Source of the DNA: Solea solea
Taxonomy: Eukaryota; Chordata; Actinopteri; Pleuronectiformes; Soleidae
Length of the DNA: 64,000 bases
Assembly (NCBI RefSeq): GCF_958295425.1
Contig: NC_081148.1
Coordinates: 8,341,466-8,405,465, forward strand
Direction of reading: 5' to 3'
The position numbers and the translations under genes were made by a program. Within the stretch, counting starts at the first letter, position 1. Each line of letters opens with the position of its first letter. Below are positions 12,453 to 23,800 of the stretch, piece by piece. The notes below the pieces were generated by a model. The model did no database searches. It was not told where the DNA came from and worked only from the letters and a program-made list of their open reading frames with translations.

Positions 12453-13048
12453 CCATTTTTCATTGGACAGTTTGAATGTGATGGATTTTTGTTTATATGT
12501 AAAAGTTATGCACAACATTTTTAAGGTCAGCACCAAAGAAAGTATATAAAGGATAAGAACAAGACCACACTATATAACCCTAATGTGAGTAAAGTAGTTT
12601 TGCAAGAGGTTTGGAAAGTAAATGATCCCCCTTCTGTGTTTTAGGCTCATAAGTCGACCATCTGGCAGGTGAGACATTTGCCCCAAAACAGAGAAATCTT
12701 TATGACGGCAGGCGGAGCAGGAAACCTACACTTGTGGAAATAGTAAGTAGCTGTTTGTAGTATGCTGGACTATAATAGCATTTTGTTCCATTTCAATGAT
12801 CATGATCTGTGAAATATTTGCTCGTTATTTCGTGTTACAGCGAATATCCTGCCAAGCGAAGCAAGAAGGACTCGGATGGCGTGGATGTGGGCGTCGCCGG
12901 CACAGTCAACCTCTTACAGAACGTCACGTTGTCCACGCAGCCAATCGCCAGCCTGGACTGGAATCCAGACAAGCAGGGCCTGCTTTTGTGTTCAGGCTTT
13001 GACCAGACTGTCCGCGTGCACATCGTCACCAAACTCAACTTGGTGTGA
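7191..13048 (+). CDS. dnaaf10: DNAAF10/WDR92, WD40 dynein axonemal assembly factor
   Basis: Eight exons (7191-7376, 8859-8959, 9124-9254, 9365-9466, 9749-9864, 10500-10634, 12645-12742, 12841-13048) join in phase into 358 codons plus TGA; human WDR92 is about 357 residues. The start [20 protein letters not shown] and seven-bladed WD40 pattern (LNIWN, VKVWDP, IKLFDLR, FHIFDMR, LHLWKY strand ends) identify the family. WDR92 (Monad) works with the R2TP/prefoldin-like chaperone complex to preassemble axonemal dynein arms in the cytoplasm of ciliated cells. All splice sites are GT-AG. A consensus RFX X-box sits in intron 1 at 7494-7507. Intron 1 also carries two transposon-derived repeats, and intron 6 carries (CA)n and (TA)n tracts. 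Confidence 0.95.
7494..7507. promoter_or_regulatory. RFX X-box in intron 1 of dnaaf10
   Basis: GTTTCCATAGTAAC fits the 14-nt X-box consensus GTHNYYATRRNAAC at every position. It is followed after two bases by another half-site, GGCAAC (7509-7514). RFX factors use this motif to drive ciliary genes, and dnaaf10 is one. The site is about 300 bp downstream of the start codon. Function is inferred. Confidence 0.6.
7795..8002. mobile_element. palindromic MITE, DNA transposon-derived
   Basis: The left end (GGGTTTCTCAATCCTGGTCC...) and right end (reverse complement GGGTTTCCAAACCCTGGTTC...) are long inverted repeats of about 40 bases, each ending near a CCCTGCA block. The middle also holds CTCCAACACACCTGATTC opposed by a GGTGTGTTGGAGC step, so almost the whole 208 bp is palindromic. 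I see no clear target duplication. It resembles hAT-type nonautonomous elements of fish, but the superfamily is uncertain. Confidence 0.65.
8338..8632 (+). mobile_element. teleost retroposon copy (SINE- or LINE-tail type)
   Basis: The stretch runs from CATGGAGTTTGCGTGTTCTC through CTTCCACAGTCC, GGACACTCTAAATTG, CCCTGTGATGGACTGGCGA and ACCCTCATGTGGAGGATAAA, ending in a GATGAATGAATG-type short tandem tail. I recognise this order as a very abundant percomorph retroposon. A second, 3'-only copy lies at 41868-41975. It has no coding capacity. Class (SINE or truncated LINE) is not settled. Confidence 0.65.
10900..10936. repeat. (CA)n microsatellite
   Basis: A near-perfect CA dinucleotide run with one TA interruption lies in intron 6 of dnaaf10. 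Confidence 0.95.
11460..11512. repeat. (TTTA)n/(TTCA)n tetranucleotide repeat
   Basis: TTTG, TTTA and then TTCA tetranucleotide units follow one another in dnaaf10 intron 6, a compound microsatellite. Confidence 0.9.
12409..12449. repeat. (TA)n microsatellite
   Basis: About 20 perfect TA units lie in dnaaf10 intron 6, about 200 bp upstream of exon 7. Confidence 0.95.
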
Positions 13049-13713
13049 ACAAGTCAGCGACGACAAAGACTGGTGGTCTGTGCAGCCCAACACAAAACAA
13101 CACATGCCTACAGAGATTGAGTGAGTTCTTTGTGGTTTAGGAAAGCAAACGTCACAATAACTGACTCACAACACTCCTAGACAAACACAACACTTCTTAC
13201 AAGCATAAATGAAGTTTGTGTACAGGAGGGTGGGGAGGAGGAGAAGCTGATATGAGTGACACATTTTTTTACAACTTGTTCTTAATGGTTGCATTTAGAT
13301 GCAGACATAAGATTTTCATCTAATTGCAGTAACAATTCAAAATCTACAACACTACCTTTGGTGTGTAAATCATTGCCTTTTAAAGAGGCTCAATTGTTTC
13401 CGTGATCATGTTTGCACTGATGATTCCCCGCTGCTGATCTACAGCTTCTAAATCTAAGTTATTTTCATTTTTTGAAGGCTGCTTACTGAAAAAAAGTGTG
13501 CTTTTTTTTTTTGTATTGTTTTGCTCAGTTGGTCGAAGTTCTATTCCGGTTTTTGACTTTTGATATGTCGCAACATCTTAGTGTCAACCTTGGTTCAAAT
13601 TAAATGTGCTTATAAAGTAAAAACAAAAGATTTTCCCAGTGTCATCTATCCAAAATGAAGATCTTAACGTGGATTAATGACACAAAAGGATTAAACCATG
13701 ATTGCAAACATTA
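13049..13713. other. convergent 3' UTRs of dnaaf10 and the unnamed TPR gene
   Basis: Only 665 bp separate the two facing stop codons. The + strand holds an ATTAAA at 13599-13604 that could end dnaaf10. I did not find a clear AATAAA for the - strand gene in this interval, so its transcript may extend into or under the dnaaf10 3' UTR. No further gene is seen. Confidence 0.55.
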
Positions 13714-16700
13714 TCATATCCAACATTTGAACTTGAAAAAGCCCTGCAGCTCTTCGTCGTCCTCCTGCCTGCCATGCATAGTGGAGTAGACACTTCTCAG
13801 CAGGTTGGTCATGGACTTCTCCTCCAGGATGTTGATGTATTTCTCTATGCTGCCTACAAACACAGACAACAGAAATCCAGTTAAAACAAACATCAAATGG
13901 TCTTTTGTTTGTGGCATAATAAAAATATAATTATAGACGCTGCATGTGTTTGTACTGTGTGCTTTGTCATGCCATCTATCCGGTCATGGCACCAGTACAA
14001 TGTGATGCATCTTTATAAATAGCACGTCATGGCATGTCACATGATCCTGGCTGCATGATTTCAATACAATGCTATTAATTAAATATAGTCAAAGAGAACA
14101 CAGAGCGGCAAGTGAACTGTGGTGAACCAGTGTTTGTTCATAAATTCTGTGTTTGTTGCTTGCTGTTAAGTGTGTAAAGATTTTAGTTTTAACAAAACCC
14201 AGATTATCTATAGTACTTTAATGAAATTCTCAACTTGTTATTATCAGTGTTTTGAACAGTTGCAAAGGTTCTGGCACGTCATGCCAATGACTATGTGCAA
14301 TGGGCCTTTGGCACAACAGCCATTTTGACATGTCTTAGCTGGTAAAATCACAGGTGTGACTGATTACACTAATAAGCTTTGTTCAGTTTATGCAAGTCAT
14401 GATGGTGTGACTGCGAGCCATCATTCATTTGATCATTTACACCTGTGATTATTCTACTGAGCACTTTCAAAAGAACCCATTGTCTGCTGTTTCCTACATT
14501 TATCAACTGCTTGTGTCATGTTGATCAAAATGTCTTACACTGATCCTGTGGTGAATAGCTGAAGCCCCAAAACATCTCGTCACTGGTTCAGTATTAGCAA
14601 CCTTCAATGGTGAGACTTAAGATTGTAATAAAGGAAAGACTCCTCCTCTCAACCGTCTCCCTTTCGAAGGTGTGTCAGGGAACAATGGTTCACATACCAC
14701 AGAGGAGGAAGCTTTTGCTTTAAAATGTAAAACTCATGCTGTGGCTGGTTGGTCAGTTTCAGGCTGCTGAAGAAACCGCAGTCCAGAGCAGGGCCACGCC
14801 AAGACTACATTAAAAAGGTTTATTCTAAGGCTATGAAAACCTAAAGCAATCGTAGTGTTATTCAAACATACTTGGGCCTTTTTAAATGTAAAAATATTAA
14901 TCTTTAAGAGAATGTTTTTACTTTGTTTAAGACTACTGTCACTGTGTTGAGTGCACATGTAAAAACAGTAACAGTAATCACTTAGGCCCATGACTTTTCC
15001 GTATGCTGCGAGGCTGGGGCCCAGCTGTGGGTGGTAGTACTGCTCCTGTGCCATCAGCAGACGGACGATCTCTCCCGTGATGAAGGCGTCATCGAAGCTT
15101 TGCTCGGCCACAGGCTTCAGAGGAAACCTGCAGTACAAGTCCACAGCAGCCAGAGGGTCTGATGGCTCCAGCAGCTGCCCGAGCTCGGCGTAAGCATCAT
15201 GGACCTAGACGACACGTCATTCAGTAAATGAGGGGAATGGACAGCAGGCTCCATGAATGACAAGTTTACTTTGAGCTCAGTCAGGTTATCCCAACAGCAG
15301 TGAGGCATCAGAGACTGAGCAGTCACTGTGCAACAACTCTCAGAAAACATTTGGACATTTAGAAATATTAAGTCTTTACATTTTATTTTAGAGCAGTGAT
15401 TGCAATTTCCAAATTGTGGGCCACAGCCCCCTGGTGTGCTGTGCAGGTACTGCATGTGGGCTGTGGGAGGTCGTAAAACAAATGGGAAGCTTTCATCTGT
15501 AAATTGCAACATCACAAAAGTGAGTAAATCTGACATGATATTACATAAACAATGTATTTTCTTACCTTTTTCAAGGCATAAAAATATTTTTGAGTGAAAT
15601 TAACTCATCACATTTTACCATATAGCAGTGTAAAGGCCTGATTCGGAAACATTATTTTCTGCCTGTTAATAAAATAAATAACACATTGAATGTTTGTGAG
15701 CCGCAGAAGAATTTCAGACTTTAGAACGGGCTGCAACATGCTAAAGAACAGCTGTTTTAGCATATGAGTGCATTAGTGAGTTAATTATCCTTAATATATT
15801 TGTTATTTCCAACAAATATTAAATCCACCCAGCTTACAATGCTTTGTTTACCTAGACGCATTATTTTGTTACTTTTGTTTACACCGTTCAAGCACTGAGG
15901 AGACGCTTGAAATCTTGATGGAACAGATAACAACTGACCCCTGGTGCCATGACGATGACCTCTCTGTAGAGCTGCTTCGCCTCGTCCTGGGTGTCTGCGG
16001 AGTGAGAGAGGGCGCGGGCCAGACCGAGCCGCGAGACGTGAGACCTGCGGTTCATCGGACTGTACACAGGGACTCTGTCCTCCACAGGAGACGCTGTAAC
16101 TACACACATAAAGTTTAATTAACTCCTTTGACAAACAGAGACACTCCAGCTGTTTGAAAGCATGTTTTTTTTTTTAAACTCACACTACTCGACCGGATTA
16201 TAGTTTAAACTGAAAGTTCTTGTAAGAAAAATGTACTTTATTGATTATACTTCATTGTCAGAACATGCCTGAAACGTGTCTTGCATCAGCGCAGCTTTGT
16301 TTTCAAAAACATGCGGGACAGAAAAAACTATAGACATCAAATTTGACAAAATCCCAGGAACCACAGACACAAACACACACATTACAAAATGAGCAGAAGA
16401 TGGCGATCAAGGCTTCTCAAAGTTCCATATTTAGTTTTAAGATTGACTGTTGTGGGATCAGTTATTTTGATATCAATCTTTTGTTTGAAATCCTCCATGG
16501 AGTAGATTAGGTACATCTGTTGTGGGTCAAATAGCTCATGCATTCACATATTATCACATACAATGAATCATCAACTTTAATCTTGATATTTCTGTCATGC
16601 AGCTTTCTGTCATATGTGCATTGGTGTTGTTGACTTCATGTCTAAAAAAAAGACCATCCATACATCGAACAACTTCAAAACAGATAAGTATTCAATTAAA

Positions 16701-19700
16701 AAAAATCAATGTTACTACTTTAAGGTATAAATGTTTTCAACTGACAATGTCTGTTTTTTGTTTTTTTTGCTTACCCTCTGCTGTCTCAACAGTATCAGGG
16801 CAACAAGCTTGTTTAGACTTGTTGGCAGGGAGCTGGGCTTTATTAGTTGAATTGCTGGAGGCTTTAGTTGATCTATCTGGCTTTGCTGCTGCTCCAGCTC
16901 TCCCCCTACAGGAAAGAAAACATAACACACAAAGGCACTGAAATACAGAACATTTTATTCGTGCTCATTTATTTTGCTCATTGTTCAAGTAATTCACATT
17001 TTCTAATCTTTGACAAAAAAAACAACCTTAAACATTGTTGTGGGGAAACTATCCAAATTGATACAGTATAGCAGTGAACACCACTGGAAACTATCCCTGA
17101 ATAAGGAGAAGTAAGCAAACAACCACATAACAGGTCTTGGACAGAGTGACTCACCTGGTTGCTGGGGTTTTAGCTGCAGGCCTGGCAACTTTCCCTCCTC
17201 TAACAGGGGCTGGAGGTGTAGGAGCAGGAGGTTTGATCACAGCTGCAGTCGCTCGGCCATGACCAGGCCCCCCTCTGCCCCGCCGAGCACCTCTCTTAGC
17301 CACACTGGACTCAGAAGGCCCCTTCACGACTTTTGGCTGGGCGATGGCTTGTCTGGCAGCCTCCTGTCGCTCCTGCCACCACCTTTGTTCTGAGCAAAAA
17401 GGACGGGATAAATGTGAGCACGAACGTTCATACCTCTAAAGGATATAATCATTATTTAAAGGTCCAGTGTTTCTAAGAGTGAGACTGCATGTTTTAACAC
17501 ATGTAGGATGCCTCTGCTCACGCCTCCCTTTCCCAATCAAGTCAGGAAACTACAGTGGCCGTTGCATACCATAATGGACACTGCCATTCTTTTTTGCTGC
17601 TGTTGTACAAGATGGCGGCCACTGTAAAAGCAGACCCTTGCCTAAATACATCTAAATGACTACTAAAACCAAATGCTTTTTGGTCTAAAGCAATTATACA
17701 CTTATACAAACATGCTTATGTGCCAATAAATAAACCCTCCTAAATGGTACACACTGGACATTTAATGTAAGGTTATGCTTGAACAGCAGTGACTCTCTGC
17801 TCCCCAGCTTTGACTCCGACAGACATCACAGACACTGACTCACTGGTCAGCTGCTCAGGTGGCTCCCCATGCTGTCTCCTGCTTTCCAGATCGATGCTGG
17901 CCTGGAAGCTGAGGCGGGCGTCCGTTATGGCTTCCTTTGACCTGTCTGAATTTGGGTCATTACCATATTGAGCCAGCTGAGCCAGACCCAGGAGACACAG
18001 GGCATAGCTGTCCCGTGGTGTGGTCACTACTGCCAGCTGGCATGTCTATAGAGAGCAGAGAGGGAGATAGAGAGAAGAATGTTCTGTCACGTCATACGTT
18101 TAGAGACATAGGACGTTTCCAAACGAAAAATCAGAATAAATGGAGAGGAAGCCTGTGTTTGTCCTGCTGCTAATGTAAAACTGTCTGCTGTAACTAAAAA
18201 AAGCTCTGTCTCTAGGTTTATTCAAGACATACACAAGTTTATATACAAGTTTACCTCATTGGAAGCTTGCTAACATATAAAACCAACTTTCAATTACGCC
18301 ATTCCATTCAAAATGCCAAAGATCGCAGGATTTGACAGACAAAGCCACTCTCGAAGAGAAACCAGCAAACAGAACTGGATACTGTTCGAAAGACATTTGG
18401 ACCATTACATCTGGAAAGTGCCTTTTTGGCAATGGTTTTATTTTTCAGCACGGCAACGCTCCCCAAACACAGTCCTAATGCAGTGAAATCATATGATAAA
18501 ACACTGATGGTAATGGATTGAGCTCTGCAGAGTCCAGACCTAGATATTATAGAGCCAGCGTGGAATTATGTGGCCAGAGAAACAAACTTCTTGTATTTTG
18601 TGATCTTTTCTTAAAAAAAAGAGATAAAAATGGCTAAAACAACAAAGATAGTGGTGGCACAGTGCAGTGTATGTAGTACTGTTCATTTTGCACACACACA
18701 CACACACACACAAATATTGAATGTGTCCTCCTCACTTTCTCCTGCATGTCCAGCAGCTCCTGACACGGGGGGATGGACGTGAGGTGTATCAGAGCTGAGA
18801 GGGCCTGGCATCTCTTTGCCACCGGGGACTGTCTCTTGATGTCGTCCCCGGCCTGGCGCTCACTTTGCTGGACCAGACTTAGCAGCAGAGCGAAGTGAGC
18901 GTCCAGCAGCACCCACTCCAGCTGCCTGCTCACCTCGCCACGACACACGCACTGACTCACACTCTGGGCGGCCAGCACTGCCACACTGATTGTGTGCGTT
19001 CCATCGCAAAAAACAGAGGAAATACAGAGTATTCATTCACTGCCTACACATATAGTAAGTAAACTGATTTATACTGTTGCAGATAAAAAACAATCCTACT
19101 TAACTTCTGGTTTGTAACGTACGTGTGATAGACCTGTTGGGCGCTCATGGCCTTCGCACACAGTGTGTTTCTCTGCTGCAGTTGGCCCAGTGTGAGAAGC
19201 CCTCGCAGGAACTGTGTGTTGAGGCTGGACAGAGTCTCTGATTGATCCTGCTTCACCCAGCTGTAGAGAAAAAAGAAGAAAAACAAAAGACACATGGGCC
19301 AAAATACAAATGTCCTTAACAGACTCAAAGATTTCTGTTCTTGTGTACAGACACAACATCAGTCAGTATGTATTTGAAGAAGTCAAATCTGACCTCATGG
19401 AGACACATCCTGGATGCATTTTTAATTTGTGAACAGTTGCACTTGAATGTCAGACAAACAGACACAGTCTTTTTGGGAGTTTCTTGCCCAAATTGACATT
19501 TTTTCAGTCACTGATGGAGATGATGGTTTGAATATCTAGTATGGATGACACAGCACATAATATCCTCCTGCAGGATTAAACAGAGCATTCTGGCACAGTA
19601 CAGTTAGACTCATGCCCTCTCCCTCTTTTGCTGAATTCATCCACCTCCACACACACACACACACACACACCTCTTGCTGCAGCGCTGGCTGACAAAGTGC

Positions 19701-20761
19701 TCCAGTCCCTGTTGCAAGAACAGAGAAGCCTCCTTCTCTGTTTCCTCTGAGGCTTTCTCTTCCTGCTGCAGCAGAGCCAGTCCAGTGAAGAGTCTGAGAA
19801 AATGAAGGCGACACAGAGGAGATGTACAGCTCTGACTTTGTGATTCTGCATCTTAGTCCAGGCCCTGTTTACTAAGGTGATCTGCCAAGCTTTGTGTAAC
19901 ATGGTGACTGTAGATTTGTCAGTTTTGCAGCCGTGTTGGGGAGAGCAGGTTGAGAGGTTGGTCAAATTTATCTTACAAATGCACAAATCAGGAAATATAT
20001 ACAACTTCTAAAAGACCTGAGTGCAGGATGCAGGGGACGCAGTGCGAGGCCGCTCTGCAGATGCTGCAGTGCTTCTCGGCTCCTTCCCTGCAGCAGCAGC
20101 AGCCTTCCTACATGTAGGTTGTACTCCCAGCTGTCTGGACTGAGAGACCAGGCGTCCAGGTATTTCATCAGAGCTCGGTGGACAGCGCTGTGGTTCTCTT
20201 CATCATGCACGGCTAAATTCCGATCCTACACATATAGAGAGGGAGTTCAAATACATCTGCCTTTTAGTTTTTCCACGAGTGCTTTCATTTAAATTTCTTT
20301 CCAGAGCTACATAACAATGCAGTACTGAGACATCAATATCTTTCAATTTAAAGTAGTGCAACAACAGAAAATGGTTTTATAAAAATCCACTTTAGTAAAC
20401 TAGAAGAATAGCGGTTATAATAATATCCTGAGACCTTAGCGATCTACAGTATGATGTAGTAACCTTGCCAGTTTTCTTGGAGAGCCACATGTAGAGAGTC
20501 TGAACATAGTCTGCTTTACTGGACTGCCCCTGCTCCTTTAGCTGCTGATACTCTTTATCCAAGGCCTGGAGCTGGTTCTCCACAGTGGGCGTGCCCATGA
20601 AACCGTGGAGTTTACACACGGCCAGAATTTCATCCTGACGTGCCGATGATCTGCCATCGCTTAATTCATCTCTGTCCCTGTATGTCTGGAGATGAAAGGA
20701 AGAAAAGAAAGGGAGGAAACTAGACATTATATATATATAATTTAATATAAATGGTATATAC

Positions 20762-20807
<46 letters not shown>

Positions 20808-23800
20808 ATATATAAACATATGTGTATGGGAAACTTGAGCATGGTTTGATGAAAAAATCTGAGGAAAGTGTCGGTAGTGTTGGCTTCCTGACACTACCTT
20901 CCTCTGAAGGCCGTACATCTCTGTGGCGTAGTACTGTTCCTCCAGAACGAGACCTAACAGGAAGTGGAGTCTGGCCTCTCTGGTGCTCAGTCTGATAGCT
21001 GAGGCGTAGTGGCGAGCAGCCTGCTCCAGGCTGTGCAGAGGAGACTGGTCGTCCTCGCACTGCAACACACAGCCTGTGGACATGTGGAAAAGAAACACTG
21101 TATATCCTGAAAAGCCTTAAACTCATCATTGAGAGTTTAATATAACTATATTGGTTCTTTTATCACTGTACTTGTTGCTGTGCAGAATAAAGAACAAGAC
21201 AATTTGAAAAAAAGTGATGCTTCATGCAAATAAATTGAGCTAAAGAGACCAACTTGCTGTTAGACATTTTATGATTTTGATAATCAATCATTTTCACAGT
21301 TGATTAATGTAAAAACAACAGGTTCTACATCACGATAAAAAACAGAAGGCCACATTCACTTCAATTGCGGTAAATGTAACAATAACAAGATTTTACTTTC
21401 ATTTCCGACTGATGAGAGAATCAGAACAAAAAAGGCGAAAACATTTGGTTGCTTCCGTGTGTTTCAATCTCATGAATAGGTCTGTTTAAGCTTCTGTATT
21501 AAACAGTGCTCCTGTTTTATTCAAGCACCAACACGTCTTCACTCTCAGTCACTCACCGCACATTGCATAATAATGAAAGACATAATCTCCTATTTGGCTG
21601 CCCTCTCTCTCTTTTACTTACAAAGGATTGCACGCATCCTTAGCATGAAATATTCAGAGAGCCTAACTTCCCCTGGAAAGAGCATCGTTTATCTGTCAGA
21701 CTGCATGGACGCCACAGCATTTATGTACTCGTTATGTTATAAAACATATGGGAAAAAAACACACTTTGTCTACAGTCATTGCCATTTTTATTGGATAAAA
21801 CAGTGGTTTTAGCTCATGATAAAGGTTCTGAGTGCCTCTCTGTTCCTGTTGTTAAAGGGGAACGTTGCCAATATTCAGTTTTGGATCAGTACAATATTTT
21901 ATATGAAGAAAAACAACATTTAATTTCCCTGCAGCCAGAAATCCCTCGTCATGTGATGGCGTGCAACACGAGATCTTAACACTACTGGAGTGTTTCTCGT
22001 GGAGCTGATATCCTTAACCCTTAGTGCTCACACAGCACGGAGCTGTGCCGCAGGTGGGAATAATACACAACTCCTTATATGGACATCCTGGGGGTGTGTG
22101 TTTATAGTGGCAATAATTGTGCAGGAATCAAAAAATAGACCATTTTTCTTTTGTTTTTGTTCATAAAAACGAGACAAGTGAACTTTGAACTGTGACGTAT
22201 TTATTTATTTTAATCCAATTTTAAACACCATGAGGTGTTTTGCTATAGTTTACATAGATGAAAATGTGCTGAGAAAAAGGATATAAGACACTCTATATTG
22301 CACATCCTTATAGCCTCTGTACGTTTAAACATAGTAATGGAAAAAAAGCGGCCAAAATGCTCTGTGTTCTAAGGGTTAATCAGCATCGCATGAAGCCCTT
22401 TAACAGTGGTTCGAATGTAACAGACTAGAAGTGAGTCAACCACAAGAGGTCAGACAGTATTTATCATCGTTTGTGTGAAGGCTCTTAGTAAAGATTAACT
22501 GTTCCTACTAGTGTTGTCTCTCACTCTCACACACACACACACACCTCTCTCGCTTTCAATCAGTCTACTGGGATCAGTCTTAAATGTCACAACTCAGAAT
22601 CATCAAACGTGTCGGAAGGCGCAAATGTAGCTGTGAAAAGACGAGCAGTAACTTGAGTGTGAGGCTCGACGGGGAGTGGAGGCTGACCACTAACGAGTCC
22701 ATTTTCATGTATTTTTTAATGGCTGAAGCTGAGCTGCCGTGCCGAGAAGGCAGGGCAGGAAATAATCACCCTTTTGTTGTTTTCCATTCGCCAACAAGTG
22801 ATGTATATAAATCCAATCTCAATTAATTAAATTGCAATTTAAACAGAGAATCCATCATTCTATCAGTAAAAAAAGAACAGCAAGGAAAGACAGTCAATCA
22901 GGCATGGTAAAACTGATACAGAGTATTGGTATAGTATTATTATATATATATCTTATTATAAAATCACAAGGCTCCACCCACTACCTGCAATCATCAGTTT
23001 AGCAACTCATACACGCCCCTAAATTATAAATCTCAGCCATGAAAAACTTTAACCTCTATTTTCCCACCAAACAAAGACTATGCTCCTGTGAGTTCAAATT
23101 GATATATTATAATGATTTTGATATATATTATTTGAATGTTCATATAGTTTTATATTCAATAAATTCCTGTGTTTAAGGCCCGAGTAATGCCGTATAGATT
23201 TAATAGATTGTGGATGCATTATTGATGTAAGACTTAACCTATTTTGATTTAATAATACTACTTTGTTTAATAATCAAATGCAGATTTATAATATCCTTTT
23301 ATATTTGCCTACAAATACAAATACAGCTGGCAGGCTTCCTGGAGCCAGTGTTGGAATGTTCACACCACATCAGATGTTCTGTGAGGCAGCAACAACAGTC
23401 TCATTATAGTTTTTAGAAGGTTTTTGGTATCAAAGCATTGAATCAGGAAATCTTTAAGTATCATTATACCAACATCCAGAGGATGGGTGATGCTTGACTT
23501 CCCTTGAATGTTGAAAAGTGTTACATGCCTGGTTTTGGCAGGTGTTGCTGGTAGAGTTTCAGGTAATCCTGGGCCAAAGCACACAGTCTCTCCACAGAGT
23601 TTTCTCTCGTTCCAATCTGTAATTTTTTCTCCCAGTTACGAACCTGTTGTAGACAAAGAGGGCAAACATGCATCCACCCATGGAGTTCAATAGCTCAGAA
23701 CATACACAGCATTACACAGGTAGGGATGATGACAATAAAAACTATATTACGATAATAACCAATGCTGTGGTGAAGGTAAATCCTTTAGATTCCATACCAT

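Noticed and set aside
13924..14730. Possible extra exon between exons 19 and 20 of the unnamed gene
   Set aside because: Exon 19 ends in phase 1 and exon 20 resumes in phase 1, giving an uninterrupted C terminus. No additional exon is needed and none with flanking splice sites was found.
20392..21129. A 245-codon - strand open frame, the longest in the window
   Set aside because: It reads exon 9 of the unnamed gene out of frame, crosses a (TA)n intron and then enters exon 10. The phase-consistent exons explain the coding signal.
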